This document shows positions 10,693 through 21,200 of a DNA stretch of 64,000 nt, piece after piece. Within the stretch, counting starts at the first letter, position 1, and each line of letters begins with the position of its first letter. A model generated the notes under the pieces. It was not told the origin of the DNA and ran no database searches. It was given only the letters and a program-made list of their open reading frames with translations. The translations under genes and the position numbers were made by a program. Source of the DNA: Gilliamella sp. wkB112 (GTDB taxonomy: Bacteria; Pseudomonadota; Gammaproteobacteria; Enterobacterales; Orbaceae); assembly GCF_001690685.1 (NCBI RefSeq), contig NZ_LZGL01000017.1, positions 248,001 to 312,000 of the forward strand. The letters are read 5' to 3'.

Positions 10693-11154
10693 TTAAGTTT
10701 GATTTAATCCGCAATCACTAGGTTCGATCTCAATAATGATAATTTCTTGATTATTAATAAAATAGTGATAATTGGCACCATTGGGGAATAAAGTTTTTAG
10801 CTGTCGAATATCTTCGGTATCTTTACAATATGTTGCCAACAAATTATTACGTATTGTATCTTGAGTTGTTGGTAACAATAAAGCATATTTGGATAATTTT
10901 TTTACGTCGTATTGATAATTAATAACGTTATCATTTTTATATATACCAATTAACACAGTAATTTTATCAACCTTAATGGGTAATTTATTTTTAATAGGAT
11001 TAATCACAGCATCTTGAGCTTCATCAAGATAATTATCTGGTGATGAAGGTTCATTTATACTGGTATTATTCTGACTTGAATTGGGTTTGGCATTATCACA
11101 ACTGACTAAAATTAAACTTACAAATATTAAAGCTATTCTTTTTAACATTTTCAT
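10693..11154 (-). CDS. Small lipoprotein, paralogue of the 8.9-9.4 kb gene
   Basis: A predicted lipoprotein of about 153 residues. The start is placed at ATG 11154 (or 11148), because both lead directly into a basic, hydrophobic signal peptide with lipobox LVSC, and an AGGGA lies just upstream; an upstream extension to 11268 would bury the signal peptide. The mature protein has a Ser/Asn/Pro-rich linker, then DAVINPIKNKLP, NNLLATYC and NYHYFINN...EPSDC, which align with DEVINGIKKQLP, NNLLALYC and NNYYINDE...KPSDC of the lipoprotein at 8888-9424. Function unknown. Confidence 0.75.
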   Translation of the reverse strand: MKMLKRIALIFVSLILVSCDNAKPNSSQNNTSINEPSSPDNYLDEAQDAVINPIKNKLPIKVDKITVLIGIYKNDNVINYQYDVKKLSKYALLLPTTQDTIRNNLLATYCKDTEDIRQLKTLFPNGANYHYFINNQEIIIIEIEPSDCGLNQT

Positions 11155-11354
11155 ATTCCCTAATTTAGTCACTAAATGGTAATTATGAATACTTATAAAA
11201 CTTAGCCAATATTTAGAACAACCTTTGAAATTTCTTAACATGTTATTTATAACAATATTAAAAAGCAATAAAAAAAAGTTGCACTTTTTTTAAAAACGAG
11301 TATTTTGATTAAAAATCAGTTTAATAAATGACAAGATATTTTAAATATAGCATT

Positions 11355-11438
11355 ATGAATTTTTCACTCAATATTCTCCTCATTAGCATTATTGTCAGCG
11401 TGGTCATTATTCCAACGCGGGGGCGTTTTTTGAGTTAA
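11355..11438 (+). CDS. ilvL: ilv operon leader peptide IlvL
   Basis: A 27-codon reading frame starting at ATG 11355 encodes a peptide packed with the operon's regulatory amino acids: NILLISIIVSVVII near the middle, with 7 Ile, 4 Leu and 3 Val among 27 residues. It ends TRGRFLS-stop, and its last codons overlap the first half of the attenuator structure. E. coli IlvL has the same kind of composition. Ribosome stalling at these codons when charged tRNAs are scarce would favour the antiterminator. The peptide is too short for routine gene calling; the match to attenuation logic makes the call strong. Confidence 0.88.
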   Translation: MNFSLNILLISIIVSVVIIPTRGRFLS

Positions 11439-11493
11439 ATATATGTTGATATATAAAATCAAAACCCCCGCCCCAAAAAGCGGGGGTTTTTTT
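11417..11493 (+). promoter_or_regulatory. ilv attenuator (antiterminator plus rho-independent terminator)
   Basis: The terminator is an 11-bp perfect stem, 11461-11471 (AAAACCCCCGC) with 11480-11490 (GCGGGGGTTTT), followed by a seven-T run to 11493. The alternative pairing is visible: GCGGGGG at 11417-11423, within the end of ilvL, is complementary to the terminator's left arm (CCCCCGC, 11465-11471). A ribosome stalled in ilvL would leave 11417-11423 free to pair and block termination. Confidence 0.88.
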
Positions 11494-11532
11494 ATAAATA
11501 TTAAATGATTATAAAAAACAAGTGAGGAATGA

Positions 11533-13215
11533 ATGTTAGGAACACAGTGGATAGTAAAAACTCTAAAAGAAAAAGGGGTTACCACCGTTTTTGGGTATCC
11601 AGGTGGTCAGATAATGCCTCTTTATGATGCGCTTTATGATGGTGGTATTGAACATGTACTTTGCCGTCATGAACAAGGTGCTGCAATGGCAGCGATCGGT
11701 TATGCCCGGGCAACCGGAAAGATCGGTGTTTGTATTGCGACTTCAGGACCGGGAGCTACTAATATTATTACTGGATTGGCCGATGCTTTAATTGATTCGG
11801 TTCCGGTAATTGCCATAACCGGTCAAGTTCCTAATTCATTAATTGGTACCGATGCCTTTCAGGAAGTTGATGTTTTAGGTTTATCATTGGCTTGTACTAA
11901 ACATAGTTATTTAATTGATAATCCCCACGACTTACCTAATATCTTAGAGGAGGCGTTTCATTTAGCCAACTCTGGCAGGCCGGGACCAGTTCTTATTGAT
12001 GTTCCCAAAGATATTCAGCTTGCTAACCTTGATTATCAGCAATACTTAACTCCAACCACTTGTAAACCTAAACTTAATAATCCTAAACCATCATCTTATA
12101 CTCCTGCCGATATCCAACTTGCTAAAACAATGATGGTTCAAGCCAAAAAACCGATGCTATATATTGGTGGCGGTGTTGGTTTGTCAGGAGCTATTTCAGA
12201 ATTACGAGCTTTCATGGCATCAACACAAATACCGAGTGTTGCAACATTAAAAGGATTGGGAGCTGCGGATCTTAATAATCCTTATTATTTGGGTCTAATT
12301 GGTATGCATGGTTCTAAAGTTGCCAATTTAGCCGTTCAAGAGTGTGATTTATTAATTGCATTAGGAGTTAGATTTGATGATAGAGTAACTGGAAATCTTA
12401 ATGAATTTGCCCGTCACGCTAAAGTCATTCATATAGATATTGATCAGGCAGAAATTAATAAATTAAAACAGACTCATTTAGGGTTACAAGGTGATATTAA
12501 ACAAGTATTACCACTGATTAACCAAACCGTTACCATAACACCATGGCAACATAAGATTGATGAGCTCAAAAAACAATATCCAACCCGTTATGATCACCCA
12601 GGTGAACCGATTTATGCTCCGGCATTATTAAAAAGTATCTCAGAACGTAAATCAACCACAACTATTATTACCACTGACGTAGGTCAACACCAAATGTGGA
12701 CTGCACAACACATGCGTTTTGACCATCCGCAAAATTTTATCACCTCTAGTGGCCTTGGCACTATGGGGTTTGGTTTGCCTGCAGCCATTGGCGCTCAACT
12801 AGCCAGGCCTAACGATTGTGTGATTTGTATTTCTGGTGATGGTTCTTTTATGATGAATATACAAGAACTAACTACTATTAAACGCAAAAAATTGCCAATC
12901 AAAATCGTTCTAATAGATAACCAACGTCTAGGTATGGTACGGCAATGGCAAGAATTATTTTTTAATGAAAGATATAGTGAAACTAATCTTTCAGATAATC
13001 CCGACTTTTTAATGTTAGCCAAAGCATTTGATATTTCTGGACAAAAAATCACGAGCAAATCTGAAATCAATTCAGCTTTGGATAATCTTTTTAATACACC
13101 CGGTGCATATTTACTGCATGTCAGTATTGATGAATTAGAAAATGTTTGGCCCCTAGTTCCACCAGGTGCAGCCAATGAAAATATGCTTGATAAAAGTCAT
13201 AAGGATAAGGAGTAG
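11533..13215 (+). CDS. ilvG: Acetolactate synthase II large subunit
   Basis: Catalyses the ThDP-dependent condensation of two pyruvates, or pyruvate with 2-oxobutyrate, at the start of Val/Leu/Ile synthesis. The 560-residue protein has the catalytic glutamate E47 ([19 protein letters not shown]), a FAD-binding middle domain and the C-terminal ThDP motif (GDGSFMMN...LIDNQ). It begins [16 protein letters not shown] and follows the attenuator. The reading frame is uninterrupted, unlike the frameshifted ilvG of E. coli K-12. Its stop codon lies within the ribosome-binding region of ilvM, suggesting coupling. GAGG precedes ATG 11533. Confidence 0.96.
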   Translation: MLGTQWIVKTLKEKGVTTVFGYPGGQIMPLYDALYDGGIEHVLCRHEQGAAMAAIGYARATGKIGVCIATSGPGATNIITGLADALIDSVPVIAITGQVPNSLIGTDAFQEVDVLGLSLACTKHSYLIDNPHDLPNILEEAFHLANSGRPGPVLIDVPKDIQLANLDYQQYLTPTTCKPKLNNPKPSSYTPADIQLAKTMMVQAKKPMLYIGGGVGLSGAISELRAFMASTQIPSVATLKGLGAADLNNPYYLGLIGMHGSKVANLAVQECDLLIALGVRFDDRVTGNLNEFARHAKVIHIDIDQAEINKLKQTHLGLQGDIKQVLPLINQTVTITPWQHKIDELKKQYPTRYDHPGEPIYAPALLKSISERKSTTTIITTDVGQHQMWTAQHMRFDHPQNFITSSGLGTMGFGLPAAIGAQLARPNDCVICISGDGSFMMNIQELTTIKRKKLPIKIVLIDNQRLGMVRQWQELFFNERYSETNLSDNPDFLMLAKAFDISGQKITSKSEINSALDNLFNTPGAYLLHVSIDELENVWPLVPPGAANENMLDKSHKDKE

Positions 13216-13218
13216 GTT

Positions 13219-13449
13219 ATGAGCGAATTAACTAATTATCAATTTACTATAAAGGCTTATGATCAATTAGGTGCAATAGAACGAATTCTACGAGTGGTTC
13301 GCCACCGTGGAGGCCACATTGAAAAGCTACAAATGCAAACTGCGGAACATAATACCTTAGTTTTAAACTTAGTATTAACTACTAAAAGATCGATTACAGC
13401 TTTGCAAAATCAATTAACAAAACTCGTTGATGTAATAACAATTGATTAA
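13219..13449 (+). CDS. ilvM: Acetolactate synthase II small (regulatory) subunit
   Basis: A 76-residue single ACT-domain protein (YQFTIKAYDQLGAIERILRV...RGGHIEKLQM), the length and pattern of IlvM. It activates IlvG and modulates valine sensitivity. It starts three bases after ilvG, with AAGGAG directly upstream, so translation is likely coupled. Confidence 0.93.
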   Translation: MSELTNYQFTIKAYDQLGAIERILRVVRHRGGHIEKLQMQTAEHNTLVLNLVLTTKRSITALQNQLTKLVDVITID

Positions 13450-13514
13450 TATTTTTTTATTACTACAAAATCAATAAAGTAATAAGTAACAATTAGATAA
13501 GTATATATTTATAA

Positions 13515-13543
13515 GTTAAACAAAGTAGAAAGTATAGTATAAT
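13515..13543 (+). promoter_or_regulatory. Possible internal promoter before ilvE
   Basis: The 169-base gap between ilvM and ilvE contains a perfect TATAAT (13538-13543) with a weak -35 (GTTAAA, 13515-13520) 17 bases upstream. E. coli has an internal promoter upstream of ilvE, so this is plausible but unproven. Confidence 0.35.
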
Positions 13544-13618
13544 GATTGACCGTTAATTAAAAAAGCACGCAACAATATACATACTTAACAATTAAGTAAA
13601 ATTTGAGAGGAAAATAAA

Positions 13619-14548
13619 ATGGGTTCTACAGCAAAATCTGATTATATTTGGTTTAATGGTGAAATGGTTCCATGGGCTGACGCCAAAGTACATGTAATGT
13701 CACATGCTTTACATTATGGAACTTCAGTGTTTGAAGGTGTTCGTTGCTATAATACGCATAAAGGCCCGGCTATTTTTCGACATAAAGAACATGCACAAAG
13801 ATTATTAAATTCAGCCAAAATTTATCGCTTCCCTGTACCCTATTCTCTTGAAGAAATCATGGAAGCCACACGGGAAACCATCAGAAAAAACAAATTAGAT
13901 AGTGCTTATATTCGCCCACTAGTATTTATTGGTGACGTTGGTATGGGGGTTAATCCACCAGATGGTTATAAAACAGATGTAATGATTGCAGCTTTTCCAT
14001 GGGGTGCTTATTTAGGTGAAGATGCGTTAGATCTAGGCATTGATGCTATGGTATCCTCATGGCACCGCGTTGCTTCCAATACTATTCCTGCAGCGGCCAA
14101 AGCTGGGGGTAACTATTTATCTTCATTATTAATTGGTTCTGAAGCTCGTGCTAACGGATTCCAAGAAGGCTTAGCTTTAGATGTTCATGGTCACCTTTCA
14201 GAAGGTGCTGGCGAAAATGTATTTGTGATTAAAGATAAAGTGTTATATACACCAGTACTTTCATCTTCTGCCCTGCCAGGTATTACTCGTGATGCAGTAT
14301 TAACCTTAGCTCGCGATTTAGGTATTGAAATTCGTGAACAAACATTATCCCGCGAAGCACTTTACTTAGCAGACGAAGTATTTATGACTGGTACCGCAGC
14401 TGAAATTACACCAGTCCGTAGTGTTGATCGTATTCAAGTAGGTATTGGTCGTTGTGGCCCAATAACTAAACAAATCCAACAAACTTTCTTCGGATTATTC
14501 AATGGTAAAACTGAAGATAAATATGGTTGGTTAGATCCAGTTAAATAA
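13619..14548 (+). CDS. ilvE: Branched-chain amino acid aminotransferase
   Basis: Transfers the amino group between glutamate and the branched-chain 2-oxo acids, the last step for Val, Leu and Ile. This is a 309-residue fold-type IV PLP enzyme with the Schiff-base lysine at K161 (PAAAKAGGNYLSS), the SHALHYGTSVFEG N-terminal motif and the FMTGTAAEITPV C-terminal motif. AGAGGAAAA precedes ATG 13619. It is preceded by a gap that may hold a promoter and followed by a terminator-like hairpin, so ilvE-ilvDA expression may be uncoupled from ilvGM. Confidence 0.96.
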   Translation: MGSTAKSDYIWFNGEMVPWADAKVHVMSHALHYGTSVFEGVRCYNTHKGPAIFRHKEHAQRLLNSAKIYRFPVPYSLEEIMEATRETIRKNKLDSAYIRPLVFIGDVGMGVNPPDGYKTDVMIAAFPWGAYLGEDALDLGIDAMVSSWHRVASNTIPAAAKAGGNYLSSLLIGSEARANGFQEGLALDVHGHLSEGAGENVFVIKDKVLYTPVLSSSALPGITRDAVLTLARDLGIEIREQTLSREALYLADEVFMTGTAAEITPVRSVDRIQVGIGRCGPITKQIQQTFFGLFNGKTEDKYGWLDPVK

Positions 14549-14562
14549 TACAATATGCTCAA

Positions 14563-14593
14563 ATCCACCGATAAGTTCGGTGGATATTTTTTT
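14563..14593 (+). terminator. Intrinsic terminator between ilvE and ilvD
   Basis: A perfect 8-bp GC-containing stem (14563-14570 with 14578-14585, ATCCACCG/CGGTGGAT), a 7-base loop and a T run through 14593. By shape it is a good rho-independent terminator, lying inside the operon. Confidence 0.8.
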
Positions 14594-14655
14594 AAAATCG
14601 AATTAAGTATTCAAAAAAAATCAGTAGTTTACATAATAAAACTTGGGAGCAAGAA

Positions 14656-16506
14656 ATGCCTAAATATCGTTCGGCAACCTCAGTTGAAGGTCGCAATATG
14701 GCAGGGGCCCGCGCCTTATGGCGTGCTACGGGCGTAAAAAATGAAGACTTCGGTAAACCCATTATCGCCGTGGTTAACTCATTCACTCAATTTGTACCAG
14801 GCCATGTCCATCTGAAAGATATTGGACAACTTGTTGCCAAACAAATTGAAAAATCTGGGGGTATTGCTAAAGAATTTAATACAATTGCGGTTGATGATGG
14901 CATTGCTATGGGACACGGGGGCATGCTCTACTCTCTTCCTTCAAGGGAATTAATTGCTGATTCTGTGGAATATATGGTAAATGCCCATTGTGCTGATGCT
15001 ATGATCTGTATCTCAAACTGTGACAAAATTACTCCCGGAATGTTAATGGCATCATTGCGCCTTAATATCCCCACTATTTTTGTCTCTGGTGGTCCAATGG
15101 AAGCAGGAAAAACCAAACTTTCAGACCAAATTATCAAATTAGATCTGGTTGATGCCATGATCCAAAGTGCCAATCCCAATGTTAGTGATGATGATAGTAG
15201 AGCTATAGAAGAATCAGCTTGCCCAACCTGTGGTTCTTGCTCAGGCATGTTTACTGCTAACTCAATGAACTGTTTAACTGAAGCCCTTGGACTATCATTA
15301 CCCGGTAATGGTTCACTCATTGCTACTCATAAACAACGTGAGCAATTATTTCTTAATGCAGCTAAACGTATTGTCGAAATTACTAAACGCTATTATGAGC
15401 ACGATGATGAATCTTATTTACCACGATCCATTGCTACTAAAGCTGCTTATGAAAATGCCATGTCATTAGATATTGCCATGGGAGGATCGACTAACACTGT
15501 ACTGCATTTATTAGCAACAGCCCAAGAAGGTGAGATAGATTTTACCATGTCGGATATTGATAAATTATCCCGTAAAGTTCCACATTTATGTAAAGTGGCA
15601 CCTAGTACTGCTATCTACCATATGGAAGATGTTCACCGAGCTGGTGGTGTGGTGTCGATTATGTCTGAACTCGATAAAGCTGGACTACTTAATCGCAATG
15701 TACACAATGTTCTTGGCTTATCATTACCAGAAACATTTGCAAAATATGATATTACCCAAACTACTGATGAATCAGTGAAAAAAATGTATCGCAGTGGTCC
15801 AGCGGGTATTCGTACCACCAAAGCCTTTTCACAAGATTGTTATTGGGACTCGCTTGATGATGATCGTGAGAATGGATGTATCCGCGATAAAGCCCATGCT
15901 TATAGTCAAGATGGTGGACTTGCAACACTATATGGCAATGTTGCTTTGGATGGCGCAATTGTTAAAACCGCGAGTGTTGCTGCAGAAAATCTCGTTTTCA
16001 GAGGGCCAGCTAAAGTATTTGAAAGCCAAGAAGATGCCGTTGATGGGATTTTAGGTGGCAAAGTTGTTGCAGGTGATGTGGTCGTAATTATTTATGAGGG
16101 CCCTAAAGGTGGACCAGGCATGCAAGAAATGCTCTACCCAACCAGTTATTTAAAATCCATGGGACTAGGTAAAAAATGTGCCCTAATAACCGATGGAAGA
16201 TTCTCTGGTGGTTCATCAGGTTTATCTATTGGTCATATTTCTCCGGAAGCAGCTAATGGAGGATTAATTGGCCTTGTGCGTGATGGCGATATTATTGATA
16301 TTGATATTCCTAACCGTAAATTAGTTTTAGATGTACCAACTTCTGATCTTGAACGTCGACGTGTAGCTGAACTTGAACGTGGCGATAAAGCTTTTACGCC
16401 TCACAATCGAGATCGTTACGTCTCATTTGCACTCAAAGCATACGCCAGTTTAGCAACTAGTGCTGATAAAGGTGCTGTACGTGATAAAAGTAAATTAGGT
16501 GGCTAA
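14656..16506 (+). CDS. ilvD: Dihydroxy-acid dehydratase
   Basis: Dehydrates the 2,3-dihydroxy acids to 2-oxo acids, the third common step of Val and Ile synthesis, using an Fe-S cluster. The protein is 616 residues, the standard length, with cluster-ligand regions [12 protein letters not shown] and [19 protein letters not shown], and the C-terminal [15 protein letters not shown] signature. The start [26 protein letters not shown] matches the family. GGGAGC lies upstream of ATG 14656. ilvA follows after two bases. Confidence 0.97.
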   Translation: MPKYRSATSVEGRNMAGARALWRATGVKNEDFGKPIIAVVNSFTQFVPGHVHLKDIGQLVAKQIEKSGGIAKEFNTIAVDDGIAMGHGGMLYSLPSRELIADSVEYMVNAHCADAMICISNCDKITPGMLMASLRLNIPTIFVSGGPMEAGKTKLSDQIIKLDLVDAMIQSANPNVSDDDSRAIEESACPTCGSCSGMFTANSMNCLTEALGLSLPGNGSLIATHKQREQLFLNAAKRIVEITKRYYEHDDESYLPRSIATKAAYENAMSLDIAMGGSTNTVLHLLATAQEGEIDFTMSDIDKLSRKVPHLCKVAPSTAIYHMEDVHRAGGVVSIMSELDKAGLLNRNVHNVLGLSLPETFAKYDITQTTDESVKKMYRSGPAGIRTTKAFSQDCYWDSLDDDRENGCIRDKAHAYSQDGGLATLYGNVALDGAIVKTASVAAENLVFRGPAKVFESQEDAVDGILGGKVVAGDVVVIIYEGPKGGPGMQEMLYPTSYLKSMGLGKKCALITDGRFSGGSSGLSIGHISPEAANGGLIGLVRDGDIIDIDIPNRKLVLDVPTSDLERRRVAELERGDKAFTPHNRDRYVSFALKAYASLATSADKGAVRDKSKLGG

Positions 16507-16508
16507 TT

Positions 16509-18050
16509 GTGAAACAACAAATTACAAATTTAACCGGTGCTGATTATTTAAAAGCAACACTCCGCTCAGCAGTTTATGATGTTGCCCAAGTCACACCGTT
16601 GGAAAAAATGGAAAAAATATCTTCAAGATTAAATAACCAAATTTTCGTCAAACGTGAAGACCGTCAACTGGTGCATAGCTTCAAAATCCGTGGAGCACAA
16701 GCAATGATTGCTAGTCTAAGTGCTGAAGAACGCCAGCGGGGAGTCATTGCTGCATCAGCGGGTAATCATGCTCAAGGAGTAGCTTTATCAGCGAGTAGAT
16801 TAGGGATTAATTCATTAATTGTAATGCCACTCACTACTGCCGACATCAAAGTTGAAGCGGTAAAAAGTTTTGGTGGTGAAGTGCTCCTATATGGTGCTAA
16901 CTTTGATGAAGCCAAAGCTAAAGCTCTAGAACTGGTTGAACAACAAAATCGCATTTTTATTCCGCCATTTGATCATCCTCTGGTTATCGCCGGGCAAGGT
17001 AGTATTGCCATGGAATTATTGCAACAAAATGCCAAACTCGATCGCATTTTTGTGCCAGTTGGTGGTGGTGGTTTAGCTGCTGGTATAGCTGTTTTAATCA
17101 AACAAATCATGCCATCAATTAAAGTCATTGCTGTAGAACCGGAAGATGCAGCCTGCTTAAAAACTGCATTAGATGCTGGTAAACCAGTTGATTTAGATCG
17201 CGTTGGTTTATTTGCTGAAGGTGTCGCTGTTAAACGCATTGGTGATGAAACTTTCAGACTCTGCCAAAAATATATTGATGACATTGTTACCGTGGATAGT
17301 GACGAGATTTGTGCCGCAGTAAAAGATCTATTTGATGATGTGCGTGCTATTGCTGAACCGTCAGGTGCAGTTGCTCTTGCGGGACTAAAAAAATATGTGG
17401 AACAACATAATATTTTTGGTGAAAACTTAGCACATGTTTTATCTGGTGCTAATTTAAACTTTCACAACTTACGTTACATTTCCGAACGTTGTGAATTGGG
17501 TGAAAAACGCGAAGTTTTACTAGCGGTAACTATTCCTGAAAAGCAAGGCAGTTTTTTAAGTTTCTGCCAATTGTTAGGAGGCCGTTCGGTAACAGAATTC
17601 AGCTACCGTTATCATGATGAGAATTTAGCTTGTATTTTTGTTGGGGTTAAGATTTCCAAAATCAACGAAAAAGATGAAATCATGCAAGAACTCACCTCCG
17701 CAGGTTACCAAGTAGTTGATTTAACTGAAGACGAAATGGCAAAATTACATGTCCGTTACATGATCGGTGGTAAACCATTTAAGCAATTGCAAGAACAAAT
17801 ATACAGCTTTGAATTCCCTGAATCGCAAGGTGCGTTACTCAAGTTTTTACAAACTCTAGGCACCAATTGGAATATTTCCATGTTCCATTACCGTAGTCAT
17901 GGCACCGATTATGGCCGTGTATTGGCTGCTTTTGAAATTAATGAAAATAACAGTAATAATTTCAACGAACATTTAACCGAACTGGGTTATGGCTTCCATA
18001 ATGAAACTGAAAATCCTTCGTTAAAACTATTTTTAACCAACCAACCTTAA
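16509..18050 (+). CDS. ilvA: Threonine ammonia-lyase, biosynthetic (GTG start)
   Basis: Deaminates threonine to 2-oxobutyrate, the committed step of isoleucine synthesis, normally feedback-inhibited by Ile. The PLP domain carries the lysine K59 (HSFKIRGAQ) and the glycine loop VGGGGLAAG. Two C-terminal ACT-like regulatory domains follow (about residues 325-510: REVLLAVTIPEKQGSFLSF and EQIYSFEFPESQGALLKF). The total of 513 residues matches the E. coli enzyme. It starts with GTG two bases after the ilvD stop; an AGGTGG in the last ilvD codons is the likely ribosome-binding site. Confidence 0.96.
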   Translation: MKQQITNLTGADYLKATLRSAVYDVAQVTPLEKMEKISSRLNNQIFVKREDRQLVHSFKIRGAQAMIASLSAEERQRGVIAASAGNHAQGVALSASRLGINSLIVMPLTTADIKVEAVKSFGGEVLLYGANFDEAKAKALELVEQQNRIFIPPFDHPLVIAGQGSIAMELLQQNAKLDRIFVPVGGGGLAAGIAVLIKQIMPSIKVIAVEPEDAACLKTALDAGKPVDLDRVGLFAEGVAVKRIGDETFRLCQKYIDDIVTVDSDEICAAVKDLFDDVRAIAEPSGAVALAGLKKYVEQHNIFGENLAHVLSGANLNFHNLRYISERCELGEKREVLLAVTIPEKQGSFLSFCQLLGGRSVTEFSYRYHDENLACIFVGVKISKINEKDEIMQELTSAGYQVVDLTEDEMAKLHVRYMIGGKPFKQLQEQIYSFEFPESQGALLKFLQTLGTNWNISMFHYRSHGTDYGRVLAAFEINENNSNNFNEHLTELGYGFHNETENPSLKLFLTNQP

Positions 18051-18060
18051 CTTCCCTAAT

Positions 18061-18093
18061 AACGACTATTAGCTATTGCCAGTTATAGTCGTT
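18061..18093 (+). terminator. Hairpin after ilvA
   Basis: A perfect 9-bp stem, 18061-18069 (AACGACTAT) with 18085-18093 (ATAGTCGTT), and a 15-base loop lie 10 bases after the ilvA stop. There is no real T tract. It is the likely 3' end of the ilv operon. Confidence 0.5.
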
Positions 18094-18220
18094 TAACTCC
18101 CATTATCAAAAATACCACTTAATTAATAACAATAACTTGATAATTTATTTTGAAAATAACTCAATCTTCTGTTAAATTAATCACTTATTGGAATGAAGAT
18201 ATATATATGGAATTAGCATA

Positions 18221-21200
18221 ATGCACAAAAAAGTAATTTTAGGTTTAACTTTGTCGACACCTTTATCTGCCATTGCATTGAATTTACAAGGAACGAATAT
18301 ATATTCTGATGAGGTTAATATCCCGACTACTGCTGGCGCAGGTATAATTATTGAAGAAGGTAGTAATACTACTTTTGAACAAAATGTCTCCATAAACTCA
18401 TTATCAAATAACATGTTTACGGGGATAAGTGGTAATTCAGACACTGAGGCAGCCCCTTCTAAGACTATTTTCGAAAATGATCTTACCATTAATCTAAGAC
18501 CAGATAACATGTACGGGTCAACAGCTATTAATCTATCTGGTCCTAATACTGTTACAGTTAATGGTAAAACTACACTTGATGCTAGCTTTTCACAAGCAAT
18601 TGAAATAACTGATAATTCATCATTGATCTTAAACGGAGGAGCAGATATCAATGGTCGTATTGAGGTTACTGATAATGGAAAATTAGAACTTAATGATGAA
18701 TCAATAATTAATGGTAATCTTTCTGCAAGGGATAAAGGAAAAATAAGTATAAATAGCGAATCTGAAATCAACGGTGATCTTATTGCATATGCAGAAGGAG
18801 AAATAATTTTAAATGGCGACTCTGTAATCAATGGTGAGCTCTCTGCGGAAGGAGAAGGAAAGATAATTTTAAATGGCGACGCTGAAATCAATAGCGAACT
18901 TTTTTATGTTTCAGATAACGGAGAAATACAAATTAATGGAGATTATACAATTACTGGTGAGCTTTTCGCTATGGCTAATGGGAAAATAAATTTAGAAAGC
19001 CAAGGAGACTCTGTAATCAATGGTAATATTACTATTGAAGAAGATGGAAGAATACAAATTAAGAATCAGAGTAAAACCACAATTAACGGTGAAATTAGTA
19101 TTATGGGTGAAAATTCATCGCTAGTTATAGATGGAGAATCTGAAATCAATGATGCAATTTCTTCATTCTACGAAGGAGAAGTAATTATAAATGGTAAATC
19201 TAAAATAGATGGTAATCTGTCTTCATCCAGCGAAGGAGTGATAATTTTAAATGGTGAATCTGAAATCAATGGTGAAGTTAATGTTAGAGGACAAGGACTA
19301 ATAGAAATCAACAATAAAAGCAAAATTACGAAAGATATTACTGTTGAGGACGAAAATTCATTACTACTTATAACAGACGATTCTGAAATTGACGCTAATA
19401 TTTTTGTTGATGATAAAGCAAAGATAGAAATAAATAAAAAGGCTATAATTAATGGTTCTATTCATGCAGAGGATGAAGGGGAAATAAGTTTAAATGGTGA
19501 TGCTGAAATTAACGGTAGCATTGTTGCTGAATACAATGGCAAAATAGAAATTAATAATGACTCTATAATCAGTGGTTATATTTTTGCTCACGATGAAGGC
19601 GGCATACAAATTAATAAGAAAGCTCAAATTATTGGAGCTATTGAAACGTTTGAAGATGGTAAAGTTGAACTTAATTTAGACTCTGGCTCAAAAATGCAGC
19701 TAGGAGCAAATAATCATATGTTCGATGATGAGCGCACCACTGGCGGTACAATAAACATAGCTCTTGCTAAAAATGCTTCTTGGGATATAACTAATAGTAA
19801 AACATACATTACTGAATTATCAGGTAACGGGAATATAAAATTTGCTGATATCCATTATAGTGATTCCTTTGGTGAACTAACTGTTATGGATTTAAAAGGG
19901 GGAGCTAATTTTGATATTCGCACAAACATTTATGAAGAACAGAATGATAAAATCATTGTAACTAACTCTGCGGAAGGAGCGCATACGATAAATGTAAACA
20001 ATAATGGCGCTTCTAATACAAATGGTCAGGAAAAGCTAATTTTAGTAGAAATAGATAATAATGCACTTAATACCGCAACTTTTAAAACAACCCATGATGT
20101 TGAACTAGGTGGCTATGTATATAGTTTAAATAGAGATGGTAATAACTGGGTATTAACAGGTAGTCGTAAACCGATTGATCCCCCAGTTACTCCGGACAAT
20201 CCAACAACTCCTGTCACGCCAGATGATCCAGTTATTCCTGATAACCCAGATAATCCAGTTATTCCTGATAACCCAGACAATCCTGTTACTCCTGATAACC
20301 CGGATAATCCTGTTACTCCTGATAACCCGGATAATCCTGTTACTCCTGATAACCCGGATACCCCTGTGACGCCAGATAATCCGAATAAACCGGTAATTAC
20401 TACTACTGCCAATGCTAGCGCTGGATTCCTTAATGGCAACTACTTAATGAGCTACGTGGAAACACAAACACTATTAAAACGTTTAGGCGATATGCGTAAT
20501 AGTGGTAAATTTGGTGATGTATGGATGCGTGGTTTTTCTGGCAAATTAGATTCATTTGCTGGTGGCAAATTAAGTAAATTCGATATGAGCTACCATGGTT
20601 TCCAATTTGGTGCCGATAAACAGTTATCTGAGGATTCTCCTTTTGTTGTTGGAGCGTTTGTCGGTCAAACTTATGGATCCCCTAATTACCGTAAAGGGGA
20701 TGGTTCGTTACGCTCATTCAACACTGGTCTTTACACTACTTACTTAGGCAGTAATGGCTTCTACATTGATGTTGTGGGTAAATATGCGCGCCAACGCAAT
20801 CATTTTAAAGTCAAAGACACTGCAAATAACAGGGTTCAAGGTACCGGACATACCAATGGTTTAGGCCTGTCAATGGAATTAGGTAAGAAATTTAATTTCA
20901 ATGAGTTTTATATTGAACCACAAACGCAATTATCCTATAGCCACCAAAATGGTGCTTCGATAAATGCAACTAATGGTTTGCGAGTCAAATTAAGCAACTA
21001 TAACTCCTTAATCGGCCGTGCTTCTACTTTATTTGGTTATGAAATTAATACCGAAAATAGTAATATCAACCTGTATGCTAAAACCGGGATTGTAAGTGAA
21101 TTTAATGGTGACACTTACTATAAATTAAATAACAGCAAAGAAAACCACTCATTTAAAGGTAGCTGGTGGAATAATGGTGTGGGTATAAGCGCAAATATTA

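Noticed and set aside
11364-11585. Minus-strand 73-codon frame across the ilv leader
   Set aside because: It is antisense to the leader peptide, attenuator and ilvG start, which explain the sequence fully.
13219-13449. Calling ilvM an acetolactate synthase III regulatory subunit (IlvH)
   Set aside because: IlvH is about twice as long. A 76-residue single ACT domain beside ilvG is IlvM.
18181-18891. Antisense reading frame of about 236 codons over the autotransporter passenger
   Set aside because: It is low-complexity sequence mirroring the sense-strand repeats, with no start signal or family match.
20113-20439. Antisense Gly/Ser/Val repeat protein opposite the autotransporter linker
   Set aside because: It is the reverse-strand reading of the 27-bp repeats. 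There is no ribosome-binding site, and the sense frame is clearly the real gene.
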